Numbered from the stretch's first letter, positions 48,403 through 59,560 are shown. The stretch is DNA of 64,000 nt from Xanthomonas sp. (GCA_018262705.1 JADFDQ010000004.1:1-64000), one strand, 5' to 3'. Program-made: numbers and translations. Notes: generated by a model from the sequence alone, not told the origin.

Positions 48403-48408
48403 TATAAT
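48403..48408 (+). promoter_or_regulatory. Perfect -10 box (TATAAT) six nt before the prfC start
   Basis: TATAAT is followed by TGCGCA and then ATG, so the transcript should begin at or next to the A of the start codon. No -35 match is visible. Confidence 0.7.
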
Positions 48409-48414
48409 TGCGCA

Positions 48415-50016
<1,602 letters not shown>

Positions 50017-50057
50017 GCTTTGCCCTCTCCCCGCCGAAGGCGGGTGAGGGGCAAAGC
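50017..50057. terminator. Long hairpin between convergent prfC and CBS genes
   Basis: The arms GCTTTGCCC...CCGCC and GGCGGG...GGGCAAAGC pair at 17 of 19 positions around a GAA loop. It can act as a terminator on both strands; its CCTCTCCC-type centre also resembles the repeat at 11700. Confidence 0.75.
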
Positions 50058-50077
50058 GAGCGCGCGTTTGCAGTCGC

Positions 50078-50506
50078 TTACGAGGCGATATAGCGCTGCA
50101 ACTGGTCGATATCCTGCCGCTGCATTTCGATCACCGCCTTGACCAGATCGCCAATCGACAGTACGCCGATCACGGCCTCGCCCTCCACCACCGGCAAATG
50201 GCGTACGCGGCTGTTGGTGCACAGTTCCATGCAGTGCTCGGTGCTGTCGCCCGGCCCGACGGTTTTCACTTCTGTCGTCATGATGTCGCGCACCGGCGTC
50301 GTCTTCGACGAACGCCCCTGCAGCACGATCTTGCGCGCGTAGTCGCGCTCGGACAGGATGCCGACCATCTTCGGCCCCTCCATCACCAGCAGCGCGCCGA
50401 CCCGGCGTTCGGCCATCTTGCGGATCGCTTCGATCACCGCCTCATCCGGCCCGATCGAAAGCACCTCGGCCGGTTTGCCGTCCAACAGCTGTCGCACCGT
50501 ACGCAT
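50078..50506 (-). CDS. CBS-domain pair protein
   Basis: This 142-aa protein is two CBS domains (VGALLVMEGPKMVGILSERDYARKIV; VRHLPVVEGEAVIGVLSIGDLVKAVI) forming a nucleotide-sensing Bateman module. It has no other domain. GGAGG lies just upstream of the ATG at 50506, so the start is firm even though it overlaps the preceding gene by 65 nt. Confidence 0.93.
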   Translation of the reverse strand: MRTVRQLLDGKPAEVLSIGPDEAVIEAIRKMAERRVGALLVMEGPKMVGILSERDYARKIVLQGRSSKTTPVRDIMTTEVKTVGPGDSTEHCMELCTNSRVRHLPVVEGEAVIGVLSIGDLVKAVIEMQRQDIDQLQRYIAS

Positions 50507-51515
50507 CGAACACCTCCGTGGCAGCGGCCACCTCGGGAGACTGGTTCGAGGATAGCGCGTTTGCCGGTCGCCAGGCGTCGACCAGGTACAGCGGCCGCTG
50601 CTTGGATTCCTCGTACATTCGACCCAGATATTCCCCGATCGTTCCCAGCGCCATCAGTTGGACGCCGCCGAGGAACAGGACAACCGCCATCAGCGACGGC
50701 CAGCCGGCCACCGAGTCGCCCCAGAGCAGGGATTTGACGATCACCACGCCGCCGTAGCCGAAAGCGACCGCAGCGGTGGCGAACCCGAGGTAGGTCGACA
50801 GTCGCAGCGGCACCGTGGAGAACCCGGTGATGCCTTCCAGCGCGAAGTTCCACAGCCGCCACGTGCTGAACTTGCTGCGCCCACCCGAACGCGGCCCGCG
50901 CTGGTAGGGGATGGCGATCCGGTTGAAGCCGATCCAGCCGAACAGGCCCTTCATGAAGCGGTGGCGCTCGCGCAGCGTGCGCAGCGCCGCCAGCGCCCGC
51001 GGCGACAGCAGTCGGAAATCGCCGGCGTCGCGCGGCACCGGCGTGCGCGACAACAGTCCGATCAGGCGATAGAAGCCGTGCGCGCTGGCGCGTTTGAACA
51101 CGCCCTCGCCGGCGCGCGCCACGCGCAGCCCGTACACGTCATCGAAGCCGTCCTTCCATTTCGCCACAAACTGCGGCAGCAGCTCCGGCGGATCCTGTCC
51201 GTCGGCATCGAGAATCAGCGCCGCGCCGCGCTCGACCCGATCCAGCCCCGCAGTCAGCGCCGCCTCCTTGCCGAAATTGCGCGACAAGCGCAGCAGCGCG
51301 ACCCGCGCATCTTCACGGGCATACCCCTGCAGCAGTGCCCAAGTCCCGTCGCGACTGCCGTCATCGACAAACAGCAACCGCGCGGCCAAACCTTCCTGCT
51401 GCGCGGCATCGAGCGCCGCGCGAAGCCGTGGAAACAGCCGCGGCAACGCCTCCGCCTCGTTGAAGGCGGCAATCACCAGCGTCAGGCAGCGGTCTTCGGG
51501 GACGATTTCCGGCAT
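50442..51515 (-). CDS. GT2 family membrane glycosyltransferase (DPM1/ArnC-like)
   Basis: This 357-aa protein has an N-terminal GT2 domain with LVIAAFNEAEALPRL, the DXD motif in ILDADGQDPPELLPQF and a QRGPRSGGRSKFSTWRL acceptor segment (written in two parts in most homologues), then two C-terminal transmembrane helices. It probably charges a polyprenyl phosphate with a sugar. It lies 24 nt after mtgA and its 3' end overlaps the CBS gene by 65 nt. Confidence 0.92.
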   Translation of the reverse strand: MPEIVPEDRCLTLVIAAFNEAEALPRLFPRLRAALDAAQQEGLAARLLFVDDGSRDGTWALLQGYAREDARVALLRLSRNFGKEAALTAGLDRVERGAALILDADGQDPPELLPQFVAKWKDGFDDVYGLRVARAGEGVFKRASAHGFYRLIGLLSRTPVPRDAGDFRLLSPRALAALRTLRERHRFMKGLFGWIGFNRIAIPYQRGPRSGGRSKFSTWRLWNFALEGITGFSTVPLRLSTYLGFATAAVAFGYGGVVIVKSLLWGDSVAGWPSLMAVVLFLGGVQLMALGTIGEYLGRMYEESKQRPLYLVDAWRPANALSSNQSPEVAAATEVFDAYGATAVGRQTGRGAFDRAG

Positions 51516-51539
51516 GGCCGCAGTATGCCAGCCTGCCCC

Positions 51540-52295
51540 TCAATCCAGCGCACGCAGGTAGCCGGCGCCACCGATCAGTCGCATCTGGCGCTGGATCGAC
51601 GCCGCCCGCCGCGCGACATACGGGCCCGGCGTGGCCGCACTGTAGCGACGCGGACTGGGCAGCACCGCCGCCAGCCGCGCCGCTTCGTTGGCGGTCAGCC
51701 GCGCGGCATCCTTGCCGAAAAACTTGCGCGCAGCGGCCTGCGCGCCGTACACACCGTCGCCGAATTCGGCAACATTGACGTACACCTCCAAAATCCGCCG
51801 CTTCGGCCACAGCGCTTCCATCAGCGCCGTGTACCAAACTTCCAGCCCCTTGCGCAGCCAGCGGGTCGGCCCGGCGCCCTGCCACAGGAACAGGTTCTTG
51901 GCGGTTTGCTGGCTGATCGTGCTGGCGCCGCGCAGGCGCTTGACCGGCGTGCCGCGCTTTTCCGCACGCGCGATCATCTTTTCATTGTGCGTCTGCGCCC
52001 GCTGGATGGCATCAAAATCGAAGCCGTGGTGGCTGGCGAAGTTCTGGTCTTCGGACGCCACCACCGCCAGCGGAAGATTTGGCGAAATCGCGCGCAGATT
52101 GCGCCAATCGTTTTGAATCCGGAATCCCGGATTCCCGGACGCTGCAGCCGCGACCCAGCGCTCGACCATGAACGCCGACAGCGGCGGATCGACGAACCGA
52201 AGAACCAATACCTGCGCCACCGACACCCCAACAAACAGCAGCGGCAGCTTCCACCAGAACCCGCGCAGCCGGCGCTTCCACGTTCCTCCCGCCAT
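51540..52295 (-). CDS. mtgA: Monofunctional biosynthetic peptidoglycan transglycosylase
   Basis: MtgA (251 aa) polymerises lipid II into glycan strands. It has one N-terminal transmembrane helix ([16 protein letters not shown]) and a GT51 domain with the catalytic Glu in [14 protein letters not shown] and [17 protein letters not shown]. The ATG at 52295 is preferred over a TTG at 52316. Confidence 0.95.
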   Translation of the reverse strand: MAGGTWKRRLRGFWWKLPLLFVGVSVAQVLVLRFVDPPLSAFMVERWVAAAASGNPGFRIQNDWRNLRAISPNLPLAVVASEDQNFASHHGFDFDAIQRAQTHNEKMIARAEKRGTPVKRLRGASTISQQTAKNLFLWQGAGPTRWLRKGLEVWYTALMEALWPKRRILEVYVNVAEFGDGVYGAQAAARKFFGKDAARLTANEAARLAAVLPSPRRYSAATPGPYVARRAASIQRQMRLIGGAGYLRALD

Positions 52296-52391
52296 GCCTG
52301 CCCGCCTTTCATTCAAGCCGTCCTGTTGCCATTATCCCTTTGCAGGCGCGGCAACGCGCATCATCAAAGCCGAATCGAGCCGCCATTACCG

Positions 52392-53288
52392 ATGAATTCT
52401 TCAGCAGACACTCAATTGCGTTTTCTGCTGCCCGACGCCGGCGTGCGCGGCGTCGCGGTTCGATTGGATCAAAGTTGGCGCACGCTTGTCGCCCGCAGCA
52501 CGACCGATCCCGCGGCCTCTGCGCTGCTCGGCGAAGCCTGCGCGGCCGCCGCTTTGCTGACTGGGCACGTCAAGATCGAAGGTCGGCTGTCGATCCAGCT
52601 GCGCGGCGGCCCGATTTCGACCCTGTTCGCCGAATGCACCGCCGCCGGCTCCCTGCGCGGCATCGTTCGCCTGCGCGAGGGCGCCACTGCCGTTTCGCAG
52701 GATTTGCGCACGTTGGGCAGCGATGCGCTGCTCGCCATCACCCTTGAAAACCCCGGTCTGGGCGGGCGTGAGCCGATGCGCTATCAGGGGCTGGTGACGC
52801 CGGAGTCCGACCGACTCAGCGCAACGCTGGAAGCCTATTTCCTGCAATCCGAGCAGTTGCCCACCCGCTTGTATCTGGCCGCCAGCGCCGGCACTGCGGC
52901 GGGCTTGCTGCTGCAAAAATTGCCCGGCGAAGACGGTGACGATGACGGCTTTCGCCGCGCCGGCGCGCTGCTGGACACCTTGCGCGATGACGAAGTGCTG
53001 ACCCTGCAGCCGCGCGAGATCGTGCACCGGCTGTTCCACGAAGAGTCGCCACGGCTGTTGGGCGAAGCGCCGCTGCGCTTCGGTTGTTCGTGCTCGCGCG
53101 AACGCGTGGCCGACGTGCTGCTTGCGCTGGGCCGCGAGGAGGCCGATGCCGCGGTCGCCGCCGGCGCCGGATGCGCCGTCATCGATTGCGAATTCTGTGG
53201 ACAGTCCTACCGTTTCGATGCCGACGCGATCGCCAGTCTGTTCAGGCAGCAGGCGATGCTTTCCCACCCTGCCTCGGGGGTGCATTGA
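52392..53288 (+). CDS. hslO: Redox-regulated chaperone Hsp33
   Basis: Hsp33 (298 aa) is switched on by oxidation of a zinc-bound Cys cluster. The CxC (FGCSCSRERV) and CxxC (CEFCGQSYRFD) motifs near the C-terminus are intact. It is divergent from mtgA. A heptamer array begins 6 nt after its stop. Confidence 0.95.
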   Translation: MNSSADTQLRFLLPDAGVRGVAVRLDQSWRTLVARSTTDPAASALLGEACAAAALLTGHVKIEGRLSIQLRGGPISTLFAECTAAGSLRGIVRLREGATAVSQDLRTLGSDALLAITLENPGLGGREPMRYQGLVTPESDRLSATLEAYFLQSEQLPTRLYLAASAGTAAGLLLQKLPGEDGDDDGFRRAGALLDTLRDDEVLTLQPREIVHRLFHEESPRLLGEAPLRFGCSCSRERVADVLLALGREEADAAVAAGAGCAVIDCEFCGQSYRFDADAIASLFRQQAMLSHPASGVH

Positions 53289-53293
53289 GGGCC

Positions 53294-53375
53294 GGGGACC
53301 GGGGACCGGGGGCCGGGGACCGGGGATCGGGGATCGGGGATCGGGGACCGGGGACCGGGGACCGGGTAGAGCATA
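53294..53375. repeat. Heptanucleotide tandem array (GGGGAYC)10
   Basis: Ten 7-nt units run from 53294 to 53363: GGGGACC with one GGGGGCC and three GGGGATC, then GGGTAGA and GCATA. The unit length, GGG core and 3' flank match the array at 25152. Confidence 0.95.
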
Positions 53376-53459
53376 AAGCCAAAGGAATGGCTCTGGAATC
53401 GACGCCGCCGGAAGCTGAACGGAACCGGGCAAGTCGCATTCCGGCTCTCCTAACTGATC

Positions 53460-53488
53460 TTGTTAAAGATTCATAAATCGGATAGGAT
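53460..53488 (+). promoter_or_regulatory. Promoter candidate of the outer-membrane protein gene
   Basis: TTGTTA and TAGGAT are separated by 17 nt. The -35 region shares CTTGTTAAAGA with the promoter of the TonB receptor at 62827-62856. Confidence 0.6.
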
Positions 53489-53543
53489 CGAGGTTCACTC
53501 GGAAGTGGAACTTCACCGGCCTCCACAGGTCAATCCTACCGAC

Positions 53544-54416
53544 ATGACACTGCGTTTCCTGCCACTTGCCGCCACAGTCATCGCTCTGGCCTTTGCCAGC
53601 GGCGGCGCGCATGCGCAAGCGGCTGGCGCGCGCAGCAACAGCTCCAGAGCCGTTCCGGTGCTGAACCGGGACAGCGGCAAGCTGGAAGCCGTGCTGCTGC
53701 TGGAACCGGCAACGACCGGCGCCGGCTCTGCGGCGCGCTGGCGGTTCGGCAACACCACGCTGGAAGCGACCTACGGCCTGCAGTCCGGCGATTCGCTGGC
53801 GCTGCTGTGCGACCGTCAAAGCGGCGTCGCCCCGGCGATGGGACAGCTGGCCAGCAACTGCGTGCTGGCTGCGCTTGAGCCGGATCGTCCGGGCGCTGCG
53901 CTCAGTCGCCGCACGAGCGCCGGCCTCAGCGTGGCGCGTGGCGCAAATCGCGTCGGCGTGACCGTTGGCCGCGGCCACGACATCGTGCCGTCCTGGGTCG
54001 GCCCGGGTCAGATCGGCGGCGCTCGCTACAGCCAAAGCGATTTTTCGCTGTTCGCCCAGCACGCCATCAGCCGCGAAGGCTTCGTCAGCGTCGGCGGAAC
54101 CGTCGCGCGCGCGCGGCTGGTGCCGGCTTCCGACATGCCGCAACTGGCCGACCAGTGGAACAGCCGCAGCTTCAGCGTCGGCGGAGGCTACGGCAACTTC
54201 AGCGCGAACATCGTCGGGCGCATCGTCAACGTCCCCGGCGAAAGCGAGGTCTGGAAAGGCCTCGGCCTAGGCCTGACCTGGCGCACCCCGTGGAACGGCC
54301 AGCTCACCGTCGGAGCCGACCACGTCGTCACCCGCGGACGCAACCCGTTCTCCGCGACCGCCGAACCGGCCGACGAAGGCACGGTTCCCTACGTGCGCTA
54401 TCAGCAGGATCTTTGA
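53544..54416 (+). CDS. Predicted outer-membrane beta-barrel protein
   Basis: This 290-aa protein has a signal peptide (LPLAATVIALAFASGGAHAQA) and then alternating amphipathic strands rich in Gly, Ser and aromatic residues, such as NSRSFSVGGGYGNFSANIVGR, ending in a polar tail PYVRYQQDL. It is probably a xanthomonad outer-membrane barrel; no function is assigned. Two Cys at about 90 and 106 (LCDRQ, SNCVL) may form a disulfide. Confidence 0.75.
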   Translation: MTLRFLPLAATVIALAFASGGAHAQAAGARSNSSRAVPVLNRDSGKLEAVLLLEPATTGAGSAARWRFGNTTLEATYGLQSGDSLALLCDRQSGVAPAMGQLASNCVLAALEPDRPGAALSRRTSAGLSVARGANRVGVTVGRGHDIVPSWVGPGQIGGARYSQSDFSLFAQHAISREGFVSVGGTVARARLVPASDMPQLADQWNSRSFSVGGGYGNFSANIVGRIVNVPGESEVWKGLGLGLTWRTPWNGQLTVGADHVVTRGRNPFSATAEPADEGTVPYVRYQQDL

Positions 54417-54494
54417 TCCCCGATTTGCGTTCGCCGCGATTTTCCAGGCACCGACAACCGCTTTTTCAAGCCGCTGCAATTAGCGCTGCCGGGG

Positions 54495-56102
54495 CTATCG
54501 GCCCGGCGCAGCGTCTGTATCGCGTTCATCCATCACCCCACCAGCGCGCAGCGCGTCCCGAAGCGGCTGCAAATGCTGCGCATACGGAACCCATTTCGCG
54601 AACTTGCGCTTGATCACGCCTTCGCGCACCTGCACAGCGCTGGCGGTAGCCACCGCACGCTTGCTGCTGCGGGTATCCGTCATCGCATCGATGAAGTCGA
54701 TGCCGCAGAAATCGGCAACACGTTGCATCTCGGACGCGGGATTTGCGGTGAGCTGCTCGTAGCTCACATCGAGAATCCGGCCCGGATAAGCGCGATGCCA
54801 GTGCGCCATCAGCCGCCGGTACTGGATGAAGTAATCCGCGAGTTCGTGCTGATCGTACGAATACGGGTTAGCTTCGGAAAACAGTTCGCGCAGGTTCGAA
54901 AAGCAGGTTTCCATCGGGTCGCGCACCATGTGCAGGATTTTTGCCTGCGGCAATGCGCGACTGATGAAGCCGATGTTGAGGAAGTTGGACGGGAGCTTGT
55001 CCGTGAAATACGGCTCCTCGCCAAGGCGCCAGGCCATTCCATCCAGATAGCGACGCCCGACCTCGGAAAAATCCACGCTCCCCGATCTGGCAACAATCGT
55101 GTTGTCGATGACGCCCTTGCAATGATGGTCGGTGGCGAAACGCATCGCACTGGTGAAATCGTAAAGCTCGCCCACGGCCCGCACCTGCGGGCTCGCATCC
55201 AGCAATTGTTCGAGCAGGGTCGTTCCCGAGCGGTGCATGCCGACGATGAAGATAGGAACACTGCCCGAGATATTGGCGTGATCGCCAGACCGGGCGTCAC
55301 ATCCCGCAACAGGGATTGTAATCAGGTCGTCGATCAACGCTCTTGAAGATGCAGAATCGTATTCAAGCCGTTTTCGTTTTGCATGACATCCTTTGACCAA
55401 TGCTGGCCAGGCAACCGCATGATTTTCAAGTGCATCCGCTTCGTTATGCAGCGCAAAACAACCATAAATTTGTTGCTCTGGATTCGAGCCTTCAATCGCG
55501 AGGAGCTGCTGAAGAACATCGACCAAATTATCATTCGGGACAGGCTTGCGGATTTTGGAAAGTATCCAGTAGGTAGCCGTCAACTCGGGCGCACGCTTCA
55601 GGCAGCGTTGCAAGACATCCGATGCGTCCTGAAATTTCCCGAGATAGACAAGCACCTGAGATCTAGAAATCAGTGTCGGTGGATAATCTGGATCGGCGCG
55701 GAGCGCCTCTTCGAGAAAGCGCATTGCATGCACATTGCAATTGAGATAGCTCAGTTGCGAGGCGATCGAAAGAAGAAGGGAGATGCTAATTCTCCCGAGA
55801 TCGTGCAGGCCTTCCGCGAACTGTAGTACCAGCGATGCTTCATTGAAAGCACGAAGCCTCTCAAGCATGCCGGAAACAATTTTTTCGTCGACCGGCTTCA
55901 AGGAATGCAATTGGATGATACTTGCTTGCGCGGAACGATAATGCCCTAGTTTGGATTCGACAAATGACATCAACAGCCAGGCAGCCTGATGACCGGGATC
56001 GGAACCAAGAACAGCCTCAAGGAAACTTCTGGATTCCTCCCAGTTCTTCCTTGAATAGGCTAACCTGGCAGATTGCCAGCTAGCCGTCAATTCAGAAGTC
56101 AC
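54495..56102 (-). CDS. TPR-sulfotransferase 1
   Basis: This 535-aa protein has N-terminal tetratricopeptide-like repeats (about 1-260) and a C-terminal PAPS-dependent sulfotransferase domain. The 5'-phosphosulfate loop is IFIVGMHRSGTTLLEQLL (about 284-301) and the 3'-phosphate loop is RDPMETCFSN. The architecture is shared with bacterial tyrosylprotein-sulfotransferase-like enzymes. The 5' half of the gene is AT-richer than its 3' half. It is the most downstream of three paralogues. Confidence 0.9.
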   Translation of the reverse strand: MTSELTASWQSARLAYSRKNWEESRSFLEAVLGSDPGHQAAWLLMSFVESKLGHYRSAQASIIQLHSLKPVDEKIVSGMLERLRAFNEASLVLQFAEGLHDLGRISISLLLSIASQLSYLNCNVHAMRFLEEALRADPDYPPTLISRSQVLVYLGKFQDASDVLQRCLKRAPELTATYWILSKIRKPVPNDNLVDVLQQLLAIEGSNPEQQIYGCFALHNEADALENHAVAWPALVKGCHAKRKRLEYDSASSRALIDDLITIPVAGCDARSGDHANISGSVPIFIVGMHRSGTTLLEQLLDASPQVRAVGELYDFTSAMRFATDHHCKGVIDNTIVARSGSVDFSEVGRRYLDGMAWRLGEEPYFTDKLPSNFLNIGFISRALPQAKILHMVRDPMETCFSNLRELFSEANPYSYDQHELADYFIQYRRLMAHWHRAYPGRILDVSYEQLTANPASEMQRVADFCGIDFIDAMTDTRSSKRAVATASAVQVREGVIKRKFAKWVPYAQHLQPLRDALRAGGVMDERDTDAAPGR

Positions 56103-56147
56103 GTAGCCATCCTCATCATGGCTGGCGTTAGAAGCGCAGCCAGAACG

Positions 56148-57728
56148 TCATTGATCTATCGCCTTCAGATTCGTCACGAGAGGCCCAAGATATTTTTCGT
56201 AGGCTCGCCAGGCACCAATGTATTTCATTTGTATCCCTGATCGCAATTGACTGCGGCTCTCCGTCATGATCGCCCGCCTACTATGTGCAATATCCAGCAC
56301 ATCCTGACGCACGCTCAATTTGCAAAATTCGAGCATCTTGTCCGAAACGGGAGATCCCTCGCGGACAAGCTCCTCATAGCTTACATTCAGGATTCTCCCC
56401 GGGAAGATCCGGTTCCATGACTTCATTAGAGTGGAATAATTCTGGAAGTGCGCGGAAAGTTCATCAAGATCATAGCTGTACGGGTAGATATTCGGCCCAA
56501 ACAGCATCTTGAAATTGGAAAAACAAGCATCAATGGGATCCCGGTAAATGTGTATGATCCTGGCATGCGGTAACGCCTTGAGTATGTGTCCGAGGGCAGC
56601 GAAGTTCCTCGGGGTCTTGTCGGTAAAAAAACGCTGTCCTGAGCATCGCCATTCGCAATGCAGCAGATAGCGCTGGCCAAGTAAATCTGCATCCAGCGAA
56701 CCCGCCTTTAGCGAAGCCTGCAAATCGTAAGAACCGTCCCAAACGCGATCTGAAACCCATTGTGTCTGCTGGGCAAAGGAAAGAAGCTCGCCTCCCGCGC
56801 ATACATCAGGATGGTTGGCGAGTATCTGCTCAACTAGGGTAGTCCCTGTCCTTGGTAAACCCACAATGAATATCGGGGTTATTAGATCTTCAACCGGCCT
56901 CTCATTATATGCCGTTGCGTGAACTTCCGACTTGAATTGATTAACAAGATTGTCGAATATTTCGGCCTCTTGCTTGGCATCGTAGTGCAGCGAAGCATGC
57001 AGTGCCGACGCCCCGGTACTTAAGGCCTTCCATGCCAAATCATGATCTTGTTCCGCATCAAGCTCATTGAACAAAGCATAGTGAACCATGGCAATCCATT
57101 CTGGATTTCCCTGTACCGACGAAGAAAGCCTGGACAACCTGTCTATTCGTCTTGCCCTGCCGCGAGCAAGATTCAGCCGTGATAGAAGCAAATGCGGACG
57201 CGGCGTCTTTGCGCCAAAGGCTATTGCATCTTCGAGCAATTCCTCGGCCAACTCTTTATTGCCGAGAGTGCTCAACAAATGGCCCTTGAGCATGCAGATC
57301 TCTGGCGGTAGAAACATGTGTCCACAAGAAATACTCTCAAGAACACGTAGTGCCTCAACCGGAAACTCGATCATGCTCAGCTGTTGTGCAGCCTCAAACA
57401 ACAGCGCATGCGACTGACTGCCATCTACATCGATGTCAACCAGCATGTTATAGGCGGCCCGTGTTTCACCTGCGACGATCAATGCCCAGGAAATTTTCAA
57501 TCTATCCTGAAGATGCAGATGCAATGAGCCATGATAAGCGGACAAAGCATGCTTCGCAGCTGCTCGCGGCGAACCGGATTCAATTGCAATATTTGCAAGC
57601 AGCCAATGCGCCAGTCCGTCATCCGGTTCATCAAGCAGGATGTCATCGCATGCAGCCATTGCGCCTGCAAGATTACGTGCATTGAAATACTGAACCGCGT
57701 TGCCCCATAAATCGTTTTTTTTGGTCAT
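56148..57728 (-). CDS. TPR-sulfotransferase 2
   Basis: This 526-aa paralogue has TPR-like helices (about 1-260) and a sulfotransferase domain with IFIVGLPRTGTTLVEQIL and RDPIDACFSN. The motif PRTGTT differs from the HRSGTT of the other two. Base composition is clearly lower in GC than the window average. The start at 57728 (MTKKN) matches the paralogues; ATGs up to 57740 are alternatives. Confidence 0.9.
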   Translation of the reverse strand: MTKKNDLWGNAVQYFNARNLAGAMAACDDILLDEPDDGLAHWLLANIAIESGSPRAAAKHALSAYHGSLHLHLQDRLKISWALIVAGETRAAYNMLVDIDVDGSQSHALLFEAAQQLSMIEFPVEALRVLESISCGHMFLPPEICMLKGHLLSTLGNKELAEELLEDAIAFGAKTPRPHLLLSRLNLARGRARRIDRLSRLSSSVQGNPEWIAMVHYALFNELDAEQDHDLAWKALSTGASALHASLHYDAKQEAEIFDNLVNQFKSEVHATAYNERPVEDLITPIFIVGLPRTGTTLVEQILANHPDVCAGGELLSFAQQTQWVSDRVWDGSYDLQASLKAGSLDADLLGQRYLLHCEWRCSGQRFFTDKTPRNFAALGHILKALPHARIIHIYRDPIDACFSNFKMLFGPNIYPYSYDLDELSAHFQNYSTLMKSWNRIFPGRILNVSYEELVREGSPVSDKMLEFCKLSVRQDVLDIAHSRRAIMTESRSQLRSGIQMKYIGAWRAYEKYLGPLVTNLKAIDQ

Positions 57729-57836
57729 CTCGCACATCATCAAGTCGTTATGGTTCGCAGCAACATAAGGCGGAATTAATTTGAAATCATCTGCTGCATG
57801 CCACGTGGAAAGTCAGGCGCAAACCGCACCTAGAAA

Positions 57837-59426
57837 TCAGTCCGCCACGGACAAACCTCCATCCCGCAGCCCTTGAATCAACGTCTCCAGTTTATCGACA
57901 TAGGGCTTCCATTTTGGCGTTTTTGCATGCGTGATGCCGGAACGCACTTGAACCATGCTAGCCGTAGAAACTGAATTTCTGTTGTTCCTTGGATCCGACA
58001 TTTCCTCGATATAGGAAATCCCGCAATACTCAGAAACTTCACGCATCACTGATTTCGTGTCATTAAGCAAATTCGAATATTCAACATTCAGGATCCTACC
58101 GACGAACTGATTGTTCCAATGTTTCATCATTCGCCGATATTGCAGATAATATTCAGCCAATTCGTCCTGACGGTACGAGAACAGGTTCACACCTGAAAAC
58201 AGCTCGCGGAGATTTGAAAAACATGTCTCCATGGGATCCCTGGCCATGTGGATGATCCTAGCATTCGGCAGAGCATGCAGAATATATCCAATATTAAGGA
58301 AATTGGATGGCAGCTTGTCTGTCTGAAACTGCTTGCCGCGGGTTCGCCACATGGCTTTTTCCAGATATCCGCTACCCACCGCAGGAAGATCTGTCGGATT
58401 GATCTTTTGTGCTATCTCCCTGCTGACAGGGCCGCTCGAAGGCATATCGGCTGCAAACCTGAGCCCGCATGAAAAATCGTACAACTCGCCACCAGCACAA
58501 ACCGCAGGATTGACGGTGAGCAGCTGCTCCATCAGCGTTGTTCCTGATCGATGCATTCCGACAATGAATATCGGAGTCACTCCAGCACTTACAGAATTGG
58601 GCGAGCTTGTCGTCAAACAGTGACTGCTCGCGATCAGCGCATCCACAAGCGCAATAGAGTCTGCAGATGAATATGCAAACATCGATCGTTTGCTGATACA
58701 CGCTCTCTCCAGGGCTTGCCACGCTGCGTCGTAATCCTTTACGTCGTCAAGCTCCTTGTGGAGGGCGGTGTACAACATCGCAGTGTTTTCCGAGCCCAGT
58801 CGACGCGCTCCTCTCAATACCCTACTCATTTTCCCGATATGATTGCGTTCTGGTGTGACCTTCCTGATTTTCGACAACTGCCAGTACACGGTTGGCGCTA
58901 ATGGATCCACCGCCAGCGTTCTATCGAGATACCTCTCGGCCTCTTCGAAATCACCCTGAACCAGGCATAGTCCGGCCGCTGACATCATGCTCGGTGGGTG
59001 CTGCGGGTCTCTGCGCAGTGCCTCTTTTACATAGGCACCAGCCCGCGCGACATCCCCATGCAAGCTTGCTTCCGGTGACAGGGCTAGCAATGTTTCTACA
59101 GGAAGATCTTCCTTTCGAGGCAATTTTTCGAACAAGTCATCTATCGCCTGATACTCGGCAAAGCCACGCAACTTCGCCACCAGTGATCCGATGGTCGCCA
59201 GTTGCAGCTGTTTCGAAGCAGCCAGTTCAAGAATGATCTCGCGCGCACTTCTGTATTGACCTCTGGCTATGCGAACAGCAGACAGGAGAATTCCAACCTC
59301 TTGATCCACGGTATTCGCAGCGAGCAACCTTTGACAGAACATCTCCGCAGCGTCGATTTGCCCGTTTAGCAAGCTGCGCTTGGCCAGATCCAGCAATCTC
59401 AACCGTTCATTTGATTCGATCGTCAT
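57837..59426 (-). CDS. TPR-sulfotransferase 3
   Basis: This 529-aa paralogue has TPR-like repeats then a sulfotransferase domain with IFIVGMHRSGTTLMEQLL and RDPMETCFSN, closest to paralogue 1 in these motifs. The ATG at 59426 has GGAA 8 nt upstream. It is the first of the three minus-strand genes and follows the TonB receptor after a terminator. GC is below the window average. Confidence 0.9.
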   Translation of the reverse strand: MTIESNERLRLLDLAKRSLLNGQIDAAEMFCQRLLAANTVDQEVGILLSAVRIARGQYRSAREIILELAASKQLQLATIGSLVAKLRGFAEYQAIDDLFEKLPRKEDLPVETLLALSPEASLHGDVARAGAYVKEALRRDPQHPPSMMSAAGLCLVQGDFEEAERYLDRTLAVDPLAPTVYWQLSKIRKVTPERNHIGKMSRVLRGARRLGSENTAMLYTALHKELDDVKDYDAAWQALERACISKRSMFAYSSADSIALVDALIASSHCLTTSSPNSVSAGVTPIFIVGMHRSGTTLMEQLLTVNPAVCAGGELYDFSCGLRFAADMPSSGPVSREIAQKINPTDLPAVGSGYLEKAMWRTRGKQFQTDKLPSNFLNIGYILHALPNARIIHMARDPMETCFSNLRELFSGVNLFSYRQDELAEYYLQYRRMMKHWNNQFVGRILNVEYSNLLNDTKSVMREVSEYCGISYIEEMSDPRNNRNSVSTASMVQVRSGITHAKTPKWKPYVDKLETLIQGLRDGGLSVAD

Positions 59427-59560
59427 TTTATTCCAAGCGCTCCATCCACCCACAATTTGTCCTGCAGATTTCGAGTTGACTCTGCCATCAGCGTACACAC
59501 CCTGTCATCCCGGTGTCTGATACATATCCGAGTTCCATTTTGCCATGTCCAAGCAAAGAA

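Noticed and set aside
50658-52391. Long plus-strand extension upstream of hslO
   Set aside because: The added 578 residues are antisense to the GT2 and mtgA genes; Hsp33 has its normal length from the ATG at 52392.
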